From assembly GCA_035720945.1 (NCBI GenBank), contig DASTNK010000127.1, positions 1 through 15,394 on the forward strand: DNA of 15,394 nucleotides. Reading direction: 5' to 3'. Made by a program: the position numbers and the translations under genes. The notes under the pieces are model-generated. The model made no database searches, was not told the DNA's origin, and was given only the letters and a program-made list of their open reading frames with translations. Position 1 is the stretch's first letter; each line of letters begins with the position of its first letter. Below, piece by piece: positions 6,626-15,251 of this stretch. Source of the DNA: SCQX01 sp035720945. Its GTDB lineage: Bacteria > Pseudomonadota > Gammaproteobacteria > Burkholderiales > Burkholderiaceae_B.

Positions 6626-6635
6626 TGTATATACA
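6626..6635. promoter_or_regulatory. HutC operator upstream of hutH
   Basis: TGTATATACA is a perfect palindrome identical to the TGTA-N2-TACA HutC site described in Pseudomonas. It ends 29 bases before the hutH ATG, in a position where binding would block transcription entering hutH. Confidence 0.75.
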
Positions 6636-6664
6636 AGATTAGATAGCTAGAGGATGAAAGAGCA

Positions 6665-8239
6665 ATGAACGATAGGTACGATTTTGCCGGCACCCTCGTC
6701 GATACGTTGACATTGATGCCGGGCGCCGTTGAATTGGCGACACTGCGTCGCATCCACGGCGGGCAAGTGCGGCTCGATCTCGACGATTCAGCACGCGCGG
6801 GCATTTTGGCCGCGCAGGCAACCGTGCGCGACATCGTCGATAAAGGTGAAGTGGTCTACGGTATCAATACCGGCTTCGGGAAGCTGGCGCAAACCATCAT
6901 CCCCCCCGAACGCCTCGCCGAACTACAGCGCAAGCTGGTGCTGTCGCACAGCGTGGGGACCGGCGAGCCGTTGCCCGATGGCGTGGTTCGGCTTGTTCTG
7001 GCCACCAAGGCGGTGAGTCTGGCGCGTGGTCACTCGGGGGCGAGGAGCGAAATCATCGATGCGTTGCTGGCTCTTTTCAATGCCGGGCTGCTGCCGCGCA
7101 TTCCGAGCAAGGGGTCCGTTGGCGCGTCGGGTGACTTGGCGCCGCTGGCGCATCTGGCCTGCGTGCTGATAGGCGAAGGCGAAGTGGCCACGCCAGAAGG
7201 CGACACGATAGACGGCCGGGCCGCGCTGGCGCGTGTGGGGCTTGAGCCCTTCGTGCTTGGCCCCAAGGAAGGGTTGGCGTTGCTCAATGGCACGCAGGTG
7301 TCGACCGCATTGGCGCTGGCGGGCCTGTTTGGCGTGGAGCAGGTGTTCGCGGCCGGTCTGATGGCGGGCGCGCTGTCGCTGGAGGCGGTTCAAGCATCAG
7401 TCAAGCCGCTGGACGCGCGCATCCATGCAGCGCGTGGCCAGTTGGGCCAGATCGCGGTGGCCGGTGCGCTGCGCACATTGCTGGATGGCAGCCAGATCGT
7501 GCCGTCGCACGCGCATTGCGGTCATGTGCAGGACCCGTACTCGATCCGCTGCGTGCCGCAAGTGATGGGCGCGGTGCTCGACAACCTGGCGCACGCGGCG
7601 CGCGTGCTGACCATCGAGGCCAATGCGGCGTCCGACAACCCACTCGTGTTCAGTGAAAACGGCGACGTGATCTCTGGCGGCAACTTCCATGCCGAGCCGG
7701 TAGCGTTTGCCGCCGACATCCTGGCTTTGGCCGTGAGCGAAATCGGTGCGATTTCCGAGCGCCGATTGGCGTTGCTGCTGGATACCAACCTGTCCGGCCT
7801 GCCACCGTTCCTGGTGCGCGATGGTGGCGTGAACTCCGGTTTCATGATCACGCAGGTCACGGCGGCCGCGCTGGCGTCAGAGAACAAATCACTCGCCCAT
7901 CCGGCCAGCGTGGACAGTCTGCCCACGTCGGCCAACCAGGAAGACCACGTCTCGATGGCCACCTTCGCCGCGCGGCGCCTGGCCGACATGGTGAACAACA
8001 CAGCGGTGGTGACGGGCATCGAGGCCATGGCGGCATGCCAGGGTATCGAGCTGCGGCGTGGGCCCCTTTCCTCGCCGCTGCTCGAGACAGAGTTCGCCAC
8101 GATCCGCGCGCACGTCGCCTTCATTGAAGAGGACCGGTTCATGGCGCCCGATGTCGAGACCATGCGCCGGTGGGCGCTGGGGCACGATGGTCGGGAATGG
8201 CCGGCGCCGCTCACCGCCATTCTGCCGAGCCACGGATGA
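6665..8239 (+). CDS. hutH: Histidine ammonia-lyase
   Basis: This is the first step of histidine breakdown: L-histidine to trans-urocanate plus ammonia, in the cytoplasm. The Ala-Ser-Gly triad that cyclises to the MIO cofactor is A154-S155-G156 in GSVGASGDLAPLAHL. The catalytic tyrosine region YGINTGFG begins at residue 66. SDNPLVF, the SLPTSANQEDHVSM segment and the C-terminal RPxDxETMRRW-like end (VETMRRW) are also present. At 524 residues it is about a dozen longer than the Pseudomonas enzyme, the excess being at the N-terminus. A purine-rich site (GGATGAAAGAG) precedes the ATG at 6665. It is the first enzyme gene after the hutC operator and probably heads a transcript through hutI. Confidence 0.97.
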   Translation: MNDRYDFAGTLVDTLTLMPGAVELATLRRIHGGQVRLDLDDSARAGILAAQATVRDIVDKGEVVYGINTGFGKLAQTIIPPERLAELQRKLVLSHSVGTGEPLPDGVVRLVLATKAVSLARGHSGARSEIIDALLALFNAGLLPRIPSKGSVGASGDLAPLAHLACVLIGEGEVATPEGDTIDGRAALARVGLEPFVLGPKEGLALLNGTQVSTALALAGLFGVEQVFAAGLMAGALSLEAVQASVKPLDARIHAARGQLGQIAVAGALRTLLDGSQIVPSHAHCGHVQDPYSIRCVPQVMGAVLDNLAHAARVLTIEANAASDNPLVFSENGDVISGGNFHAEPVAFAADILALAVSEIGAISERRLALLLDTNLSGLPPFLVRDGGVNSGFMITQVTAAALASENKSLAHPASVDSLPTSANQEDHVSMATFAARRLADMVNNTAVVTGIEAMAACQGIELRRGPLSSPLLETEFATIRAHVAFIEEDRFMAPDVETMRRWALGHDGREWPAPLTAILPSHG

Positions 8240-8272
8240 ACGCTGACGTCTCCCTAGTGGGTATGACGCATG

Positions 8273-8302
8273 ACTGGCTTGAATCACCGTCTTCGAGCCA
8301 GT
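8273..8302 (+). other. Stem-loop in the hutH-hutU gap
   Basis: Bases 8273-8283 pair with 8292-8302 over 11 bp (one G-T wobble), around an 8-base loop. It lies in the 89-bp gap, 26 bases before the hutU start, with a TTGACA word (8312-8317) between them. No T run follows, so it is not a classic terminator. It could adjust the ratio of the two products or protect a processed 5' end. Confidence 0.5.
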
Positions 8303-8328
8303 ATGAAACTTGTTGACAGGACACTATC

Positions 8329-10053
<1,725 letters not shown>

Positions 10054-10074
10054 TCCGCCCGGGATAACGAGAAC

Positions 10075-10674
10075 ATGTCAGTGCATAGATTTCGAGCGGA
10101 TGAGTTACCCGCCGTTCCCTGGAAGAACGGCGGCGGCACCACCAGGCAGGTGGCTTGCTGGCCTCCAGGGGCGGGTTTCGACGATTTCGAATGGCGTGTA
10201 AGCGTGGCGGACATCGCCACGAGCGGGCCTTTCTCCGCGTTCCCGGGCGTGGACCGGCACATTCTGCTGTTGTCAGGTGACGGGATGCGGCTACGCGCGG
10301 GCGATGGTGGGTTCGATCATCGGCTGGCCGTGCCGCTGGTGCCGTTCGCGTTCTCCGGCGACGTGGCTGTGCAGTCTGACATGCTGGGCGGCGTATCGAG
10401 CGACTTCAATGTCATGGCCCGGCGTGGCCGCTGTCGCGCGCTGGTGCGCGTGATCGATGACGTTCGCGAACTCGACGCTTCCGCGCACGGTCTGCTCATG
10501 GTCGCGGCGGGAGCGTGGCGGGCCAACGGTGAAGCGCTCGGTGTCGGGTCGGGGCTGTGGTGGGCGCGGGAGCCGCTTGCCTGGCGGCTTGTTCCCACTG
10601 AATCAAGGGCGAAGATCATTGCCGTGAGCTTCTCCGAAGTTGAGGAAAATCGTCGGAGGCAACGAAGCGAGTGA
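10075..10674 (+). CDS. hutD: HutD family cupin-like protein
   Basis: This 199-residue HutD protein has a bicupin-type fold predicted from family knowledge. Typical segments are the N-terminal ELPAVPWKNGGGTTRQVA (residues 10-27), WRVSVADIATSGPFSAFPGVDR (40-61), a GGVSSDFNVMARRG segment in the middle, and LLMVAAGAW near the end. HutD is not an enzyme of the main route. In Pseudomonas fluorescens it was proposed to limit excessive hut expression, perhaps by binding a pathway compound. The last 15 residues are charged (SEVEENRRRQRSE) and their DNA belongs to a run of imperfect repeats that continues into the mini-ORF. It is 21 bases after hutU, clearly the same operon. Confidence 0.92.
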   Translation: MSVHRFRADELPAVPWKNGGGTTRQVACWPPGAGFDDFEWRVSVADIATSGPFSAFPGVDRHILLLSGDGMRLRAGDGGFDHRLAVPLVPFAFSGDVAVQSDMLGGVSSDFNVMARRGRCRALVRVIDDVRELDASAHGLLMVAAGAWRANGEALGVGSGLWWAREPLAWRLVPTESRAKIIAVSFSEVEENRRRQRSE

Positions 10675-10688
10675 GCGAGGAAAAGACA

Positions 10689-10802
10689 ATGGGCCGCACG
10701 AGTGAGAAACAGGCAGTGAACCGCATGAGCGAGAAGGCGGCTGGGGATAGCGCCAAAAGGAAGACTTCAGGGGACGGCGCGATCCGGAAGGAGCCTTCAT
10801 GA
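10689..10802 (+). CDS. Possible 37-codon mini-ORF bridging hutD and hutI
   Basis: This small ORF starts 14 bases after the hutD stop and ends in ATGA, so its stop overlaps the hutI start by four bases. AGGAAAAG lies at good spacing before its ATG. The peptide (MGRTSEKQAVNRMSEKAAGD, then a Lys/Arg/Ser-rich tail ending KEPS) is highly charged, apparently disordered, and contains a 9-residue quasi-repeat (RTSEK.../RMSEK...). It has no recognisable family. Its plausible job is translational coupling of hutI to hutD, or it may be repeat-derived spacer that happens to be open. The DNA shows about three imperfect copies of CGAGTGAG-type units, 27-31 bases apart, beginning in the hutD tail. Confidence 0.4.
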   Translation: MGRTSEKQAVNRMSEKAAGDSAKRKTSGDGAIRKEPS

Positions 10803-12073
10803 CGCCGCCATTTGAAAGTCTCCCGAGCGCCGACGGTGTCTGGATGAACGTTCGCCTGTGGGCGCCGGAAGCACAAGAAGGAAATGAGGCTAGGGTAGGG
10901 GGGAAAGCGCCGGCAGTGCCAGAAGCCGCCAGCGGCACAATGGTGGTTCAAGCCGGGCATATCGCCTGGTTGGGATCCCACTCCTCGCTGCCCACCACGT
11001 ATCAGACGCTGCCACGCCATGACGGCGGCGGCGCGCTGGCCATGCCGGGCCTCGTCGATTGCCACACCCATCTGGTCTATGGTGGCCAGCGCGCCGACGA
11101 GTTCGCGATGCGGCTGGCCGGCGCCGACTACGAGGCCATTGCCCGCACCGGGGGGGGCATTGTCTCGACCGTCCGCGCCACGCGTGACGCGGATGAGGAC
11201 GTGCTGTATGCGCAAGCCGCTGGACGATTGGAGCAACTGCTGGACGAAGGGGTGTGCGCCATCGAGATCAAGTCGGGCTACGGGCTGGCGCTCGAACACG
11301 AACGCAAGCAGTTGCGTGTGGCGCGCCGACTCGCTGCCGCGTACGGAGTCACAGTGCGCACGACGTTTCTTGGCGCGCACGCGCTGCCGCCGGAATTCGC
11401 AGGGCGTAGCGCCGATTACATCGCGCTGGTCTGCGAGGAAATGCTTCCCGCTTTGGCTGAGGAAGGCCTGGTCGATGCGGTCGACGTTTTCTGCGAGCGC
11501 ATCGCGTTCTCCCTGGACGAAACAGAACGTGTGTTCCGGGCGGCGAAGGCGCTTGGCCTGCCGGTCAAGCTGCACGCGGAACAGATCTCTGACATGGGCG
11601 GCGCGGTGCTGGCGGCGCGCCACGGCGCGTTGTCTTGCGACCATCTCGAACATCTGTCGAAGGATGGTGTTGCCGCCATGCGGGACGCGGGTACGGTGGC
11701 TGTGTTGCTTCCGGGAGCGTATTACACCTTGCGCGACACGCATCTACCACCAGTGGCGGCATTGCGCGCCGCAGGGGTGCCGATGGCGGTCGCCACCGAC
11801 CACAATCCCGGCACGTCCCCGGCGCTGAGCCTGCTGTTGATGGCCAATATGGCCTGCACACTGTTTAGACTGACGGTGCCGGAGGCTCTGGCCGGCATCA
11901 CCACGCATGCGGCGCGCGCACTCGGGTTGCAGGAGACGCACGGCGCGCTTGCCGTAGGGCGCCCGGCGAATTTCGTGCTCTGGCGGGTGGAGGACGCTGC
12001 CGAGCTGGCCTATTGGTTCGGTCATAGGCCGTCTTGCACCATTGTGCGCCAGGGCCGTATCGCGAAAGGATGA
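10799..12073 (+). CDS. hutI: Imidazolonepropionase
   Basis: This metal-dependent amidohydrolase opens the ring of 4-imidazolone-5-propionate to give N-formimino-L-glutamate, the third step of the pathway. The metal motif DCHTHLVYGG holds H89 and H91. Further family marks are the RTGGGIVSTV substrate loop, EIKSGYGL, the HAEQISDMGG segment with a metal-binding His, and the ATDHNPGTSP segment with the catalytic Asp. Length is 424 residues against about 405 usual; the extra residues are an Ala/Gly-rich loop near residues 25-45, before GTMVVQAGHIAWLG. It starts at the ATG overlapping the mini-ORF stop, with GGAAGGAG upstream. An 8-base G run (11150-11157) lies in the substrate-loop codons. No hutF or hutG follows; the 242-bp gap after it contains a GCCAGC-GGC-GCTGGC stem (12169-12183) that may assist termination. 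Confidence 0.96.
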   Translation: MTPPFESLPSADGVWMNVRLWAPEAQEGNEARVGGKAPAVPEAASGTMVVQAGHIAWLGSHSSLPTTYQTLPRHDGGGALAMPGLVDCHTHLVYGGQRADEFAMRLAGADYEAIARTGGGIVSTVRATRDADEDVLYAQAAGRLEQLLDEGVCAIEIKSGYGLALEHERKQLRVARRLAAAYGVTVRTTFLGAHALPPEFAGRSADYIALVCEEMLPALAEEGLVDAVDVFCERIAFSLDETERVFRAAKALGLPVKLHAEQISDMGGAVLAARHGALSCDHLEHLSKDGVAAMRDAGTVAVLLPGAYYTLRDTHLPPVAALRAAGVPMAVATDHNPGTSPALSLLLMANMACTLFRLTVPEALAGITTHAARALGLQETHGALAVGRPANFVLWRVEDAAELAYWFGHRPSCTIVRQGRIAKG

Positions 12074-12261
12074 GGGGGCGCGGCGACCGCGTCATGCCTT
12101 CCTGAAGAAATTCACAGCGTCGGGTTCCAGGCCGAATCATCCATCCTGATGAATCGCCGACGTCCGTTGCCAGCGGCGCTGGCGTGATGGGTGAGGCCAC
12201 CATGCCGGCCTGAAAAGCACTATAAAGAGGTATCGCGGGGGGTTCACCGCTATCTTTTCAA

Positions 12262-12299
12262 GGAGTCCCCGGAACAAGGTGATTTGTTCCGGGGACTCC
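12262..12299 (+). promoter_or_regulatory. Perfect 16-bp hairpin directly before the dsbG ribosome-binding site
   Basis: GGAGTCCCCGGAACAA (12262-12277) pairs without mismatch with 12284-12299, leaving a 6-base loop (GGTGAT). The AGGAA ribosome-binding site of the next gene follows only six bases after the stem. No T tract follows on either strand, so an ordinary intrinsic terminator is unlikely. It is either a 5'-leader structure (mRNA stability or translation control) or a large palindromic protein site. Confidence 0.75.
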
Positions 12300-12315
12300 A
12301 AGCTCAGGAATCATC

Positions 12316-13116
12316 ATGTTGTCACGTCCCAGTCTATATCGTTTGTTCCTCGGGGCGTTGGCCCTGTTCTTGTCGATGACGGGTTACGCGGCTGAAACGG
12401 CACTCCCCCCGTCCGTCAAGGCGCTTCAGTCGCAAGGGCTGGATGTCATGGGTGAGTTCAATGTGGGCGACGGTTTGCGCGCGTTTGCCGGTGCCGCCGG
12501 AGATCGTCCGCTGGCGATCTACGTCACCCAAGACGGCAGCGCCATCATAGGCACGCGTGTGGGGCCAGATGGCAAGGCGCTCGACGAAGGCCGTCTGCAA
12601 GACTTGGTTGCCAAGCCGATGGCCAAGCGCGCCTGGTCGGCGCTGGAAAAAGCAACCTGGGTGCAGGATGGCAAGAAAGACGCGCCGCGCATCATTTACA
12701 CGTTCAGCGACCCCAATTGTCCGTACTGCCACAAGTTCTGGGAAGCCTCCCGCCCCTGGGTGAAATCCGGCGCCGTGCAACTGCGCCACCTGGTCGTCGC
12801 GGTGATTCGCCCTGACAGCGCCACGAAGGCCGCGACCATTCTTGGCGCCAAAGACCGCTCCGCCGAGCTCACAAAAAACGAAATGACATTTTCCGAGGGC
12901 GGCATCAAACCGGCGGAATCGGTGCCGCCCGCCATTCAGACCATCCTGGATGAGAACCAGGAACTGATGATGAATATGGGGTTTCGCGGCACACCGGGTA
13001 TCGTCGCGATGCGCAGCGACGGTTTGCTGGAAAAAATCAACGGCCTGCCGCAGCCGGCCGCGCTCGCAGAGCTGTTGGGGCCGAACCCTGGTTCGCCTTC
13101 CGCCAAGACAAAATAA
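12316..13116 (+). CDS. dsbG: DsbG/DsbC-type periplasmic thiol-disulfide isomerase
   Basis: This 266-residue exported thioredoxin-fold protein has a signal peptide in residues 1-26 (hydrophobic core, end near GYAA). An N-terminal dimerisation part (about 30-110) is followed by the catalytic domain containing TFSDPNCPYCHKFW, with active-site C135-P-Y-C138. The CPYC pair and the following HKFW point to DsbG rather than DsbC, which usually has CGYC. The cis-proline loop is GFRGTPGIV with T226-P227, the Thr preceding Pro being DsbG-like. In E. coli DsbG acts with DsbD in the periplasm to reduce or isomerise wrong disulfides and to rescue sulfenylated cysteines. AGGAA lies before the ATG. A perfect hairpin abuts that site. 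The gene is alone on its strand and converges on the rhodanese gene. Confidence 0.9.
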   Translation: MLSRPSLYRLFLGALALFLSMTGYAAETALPPSVKALQSQGLDVMGEFNVGDGLRAFAGAAGDRPLAIYVTQDGSAIIGTRVGPDGKALDEGRLQDLVAKPMAKRAWSALEKATWVQDGKKDAPRIIYTFSDPNCPYCHKFWEASRPWVKSGAVQLRHLVVAVIRPDSATKAATILGAKDRSAELTKNEMTFSEGGIKPAESVPPAIQTILDENQELMMNMGFRGTPGIVAMRSDGLLEKINGLPQPAALAELLGPNPGSPSAKTK

Positions 13117-13260
13117 CCCCATGCTGGCCGCTGTGGCCGCGTGCATGAGTCAGCCAATTTCAGGGACGGATTGAGCCGGCGTGCTGAGGTCCGATGCGTG
13201 CTGCATACGAACCAAGCGTGGTCGCCGGGGTGGCCTGGCTGGATGTCGTGGGAGCGCCGG

Positions 13261-13788
13261 CTACGCCGAATGCATTCGACGATTCCATGGCATCCTCATC
13301 AACAGGCGTGCCATGCCGCAAAAGCCGGATACGCCGGCGAACACCAGCCCCAGTCCCACGAACGCTGAAAGTAGGTGGAACCACGGTGAGATCGCCGCTC
13401 CCAGCACCGCGCCAAGCAGGACGAGCGAGCCCGCCGCGATTTGAACCTGGCGCTGGAGCTCCAGCGGTTGTGATGCGTCGGCCCGCACCGGCAGCCCGGT
13501 TTTCTTCCATGCGTCCAGCCCGCCTTCCAGCATGTAGGCGGGGCACTGGGTGCTGCGCGCCAGCAGGTCGGCATTGGCCCGGGTGCGGGCGCCCGAGCGG
13601 CAATGGAAGATGAGGGCCGTTGCGTCTTTCGGCGGCATGGCGCCATTCTGCAGCTGTTGCAGCGGCAGGTGGCGGGCGTCAGCGATGTGTTCGCGGGCGT
13701 ATTCGTCGGCGGTGCGGATATCGATGAGTATCGCACCGTCCGCCAGCAGCGCTTGTGCCGCGCGGGGCTGTATGGATTCCAGATTCAT
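13261..13788 (-). CDS. Membrane-anchored rhodanese with DUF2892 tail (YgaP-like)
   Basis: This is a sulfurtransferase that carries persulfide sulfur on a cysteine, probably at the inner face of the membrane. The rhodanese domain occupies about residues 5-105: LIDIRTADEY, EHIADARHLP, then the active loop with C63 in FHCRSGART. Two membrane helices (about 115-160) and the typical end GFCGMARLLMRMPWN mark a DUF2892 tail, the architecture of E. coli YgaP. I chose the ATG at 13788 (MNLESIQ) because GAGAAA precedes it. An in-frame ATG at 13812 would add eight residues and overlap the regulator's stop as ATGA, also credible through translational coupling. It is in an operon with the upstream ArsR-type gene. 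Likely substrates are persulfides formed during sulfide oxidation. Confidence 0.93.
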   Translation of the reverse strand: MNLESIQPRAAQALLADGAILIDIRTADEYAREHIADARHLPLQQLQNGAMPPKDATALIFHCRSGARTRANADLLARSTQCPAYMLEGGLDAWKKTGLPVRADASQPLELQRQVQIAAGSLVLLGAVLGAAISPWFHLLSAFVGLGLVFAGVSGFCGMARLLMRMPWNRRMHSA

Positions 13789-13808
13789 GATGGTTTCTCT
13801 TGCAAGTG

Positions 13809-14120
13809 TCATGGGCAGAAGATGGCTTTGAGAGCGGTGATGAGCGTGGCCACATCAGGATTGGCGATGCGATAGTGCAATGTTTGAGATTCGCGCCGAA
13901 AAGTGACCAGTCCTTCGTCGCGCATCTTTGCCAGATGTTGCGACAGGGCGGACTGACTGAGATCGACGTGTTCCAGCAGCGCTCCCACCGTCATTTCCTG
14001 ATGTTCGATCAGCAGGCACAGCACCAGCAGCCGGTGTTCGTTGCCGACGGTGCGCAACATGGCCGCCGCCTTGGCCGCGCCTTCCTTGCGAAACAACTTG
14101 CTCTGGTCATCCGATACCAT
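13809..14120 (-). CDS. ArsR-family persulfide-sensing repressor (BigR/SqrR-like)
   Basis: This 103-residue winged-helix regulator has its recognition part in LSQSALSQHLAKMRDEGLV (residues 54-72). It lacks the ELCVCDL metal-sensing motif of ArsR. Instead it has exactly two cysteines, C35 (LVLCLLI) and C102 (IFCP), 67 residues apart. This is almost the same as the spacing of the dithiol pair in BigR and SqrR, which forms a disulfide or tetrasulfide bridge on persulfide exposure and releases DNA. It is followed by a rhodanese gene and diverges from a persulfide dioxygenase gene, the classic targets. The start at 14120 (MVSDDQSK) fits family length but has a poor ribosome-binding site; the frame is open to a TTG at 14222 (137 residues), which I consider less likely. 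Confidence 0.88.
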   Translation of the reverse strand: MVSDDQSKLFRKEGAAKAAAMLRTVGNEHRLLVLCLLIEHQEMTVGALLEHVDLSQSALSQHLAKMRDEGLVTFRRESQTLHYRIANPDVATLITALKAIFCP

Positions 14121-14229
14121 ATGACGTTGATAAAAATAGCGAGTGGTGGGAGGAGATCTGTAATCTGAAGGTTCTCGAATTCCCTGATGATCGAGTCGGA
14201 ATTGAGTCTGGATCGGGTTCAAGAGGTTT

Positions 14230-14266
14230 TAATTTAGAATATCGTAAATTAGCATTTACTAATTAA
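14230..14266. promoter_or_regulatory. AT-rich operator between the regulator and the dioxygenase genes
   Basis: Within a very AT-rich patch, GTAAAT (14244-14249) and ATTTAC (14254-14259) form a perfect inverted repeat around TAGC. An overlapping ATTAG-N6-CTAAT pair (14249-14264) is also visible. BigR-type repressors bind AT-rich palindromes in the equivalent divergent position, so this is the likely control site for both directions. The exact match to a known BigR box was not tested. Confidence 0.6.
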
Positions 14267-14298
14267 TAGATCAACCTAATTTAAAGAAAGGAAACGCC

Positions 14299-15186
14299 AT
14301 GACTTCGCCGATCGACATTCAGGCGTTCTTCGATGACGCTTCCGGCACAGTGACCTATCTGGTCTCCGATCCGGCCACCCGTCAGGCGGCCGTGATCGAT
14401 CCCGTTCTGGACTATGCGCATCGCAATGGCAAGGTGGCCACCCGCTCGGCTGATCAGGTGCTTGCGTTCGCCCAGGATGCCGGTTTGGTCATAGTCCGGA
14501 TTCTGGAAACCCACGCGCACGCCGATCACCTCAGCGCAGCGCCCTATTTGCGGCGGCACACCAGCGCGAAAGTCGCCATCGGCGAGCATATCCGGGAAGT
14601 GCAGGTCATTTTCCGCCCGGTGTTCAACCTGGATGATGTCTCGGGTGATGGCAGCGAGTTCGACGAATTGTTGGCGGACGGCGCCACGTTGGCGTTGGGT
14701 GACGCGACGATCGAGGTGATGCATACGCCGGGACACACACCGGCGTGTGTGTCGTACCGCATCGGTGATGCGGTATTCGTGGGGGATACCTTGTTCATGC
14801 CCGACTATGGCACGGCGCGCGCTGACTTTCCGGGCGGCAGTGCGCGGAACCTGTATCGCTCGATCCGGCGGTTGCTCGACCTCCCGCCCGATACCCGCTT
14901 GTTCGTCTGTCACGACTACAAGGCGCCTGGGCGCGATGTTTATGCCTGGGAAACCACAGTGGCGGCACAACGTGCGGGTAATGTCCATATCCACGATGGT
15001 GTCGATGAGGACGCGTTTGTCGCGATGCGTGAACGGCGCGACGCCGGCCTGGCCGCGCCCGAGCTGCTGCTGCCGGCAATCCAGGTGAATATCCGTGCGG
15101 GGCGCCTTCCGCTCGCTGAGTCCAACGGTGCGCGGTATTTGAAAATCCCCATAACGCTCGACGCTAACGCTTTCGATATTGAATAG
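14299..15186 (+). CDS. blh: Blh/ETHE1-like persulfide dioxygenase (metallo-beta-lactamase fold)
   Basis: This 295-residue cytoplasmic enzyme is expected to oxidise glutathione persulfide to sulfite plus glutathione, clearing sulfide-derived persulfides. The metal motif THAHADH gives H72, H74, D76 and H77. HTPGHTP gives H146, and GDTLFMPDYGTARADFPGG gives D163; H72, H146 and D163 correspond to the mononuclear iron ligands of ETHE1. CHDYKAPGRD follows near residue 210. A segment of about 20 residues between the first two motifs (VIFRPVFNLDDVSGDGSEFD) is a mark of the Blh subgroup known from BigR operons rather than human ETHE1. AAAGAAAGG precedes the ATG. The gene diverges from the BigR-like regulator across the AT-rich operator. 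The upstream enzyme sulfide:quinone oxidoreductase is not in the window. Confidence 0.93.
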   Translation: MTSPIDIQAFFDDASGTVTYLVSDPATRQAAVIDPVLDYAHRNGKVATRSADQVLAFAQDAGLVIVRILETHAHADHLSAAPYLRRHTSAKVAIGEHIREVQVIFRPVFNLDDVSGDGSEFDELLADGATLALGDATIEVMHTPGHTPACVSYRIGDAVFVGDTLFMPDYGTARADFPGGSARNLYRSIRRLLDLPPDTRLFVCHDYKAPGRDVYAWETTVAAQRAGNVHIHDGVDEDAFVAMRERRDAGLAAPELLLPAIQVNIRAGRLPLAESNGARYLKIPITLDANAFDIE

Positions 15187-15214
15187 TCGTATTAACGGAG
15201 TGGAATGTATAGTA

Positions 15215-15243
15215 ACGTGCTGGTGTACGCATCATCAGCACGT
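15215..15243. terminator. Stem-loop between convergent blh and etfA
   Basis: ACGTGCTG (15215-15222) pairs perfectly with CAGCACGT (15236-15243), and the stem extends inward by three more pairs (one wobble) to leave a 7-base loop. Its place between two facing genes suggests a bidirectional terminator, though neither side has a clear T run. Confidence 0.55.
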
Positions 15244-15251
15244 CCCGGCCA

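Noticed and set aside
11150..11157. G8 run in hutI (also G7 at 947-953 and C7 at 6901-6907) as phase-variation tracts
   Set aside because: They are short, lie in metabolic or unknown genes, and are explained by Gly or Pro codons in GC-rich DNA.
10616..11743. 375-codon frame antisense to hutI
   Set aside because: The opposite strand encodes unmistakable imidazolonepropionase; the antisense protein has no recognisable domain.
12262..12299. Intrinsic terminator for the hut operon
   Set aside because: No T run on either strand, and it abuts the next gene's ribosome-binding site about 190 bases after hutI.
12334..13146. 270-codon frame antisense to dsbG
   Set aside because: It mirrors dsbG codons and lacks a ribosome-binding site and family features.
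13121..13146. Terminator between dsbG and the rhodanese gene
   Set aside because: The best fold has two 4-bp stems with an unbalanced internal loop; too weak to list.
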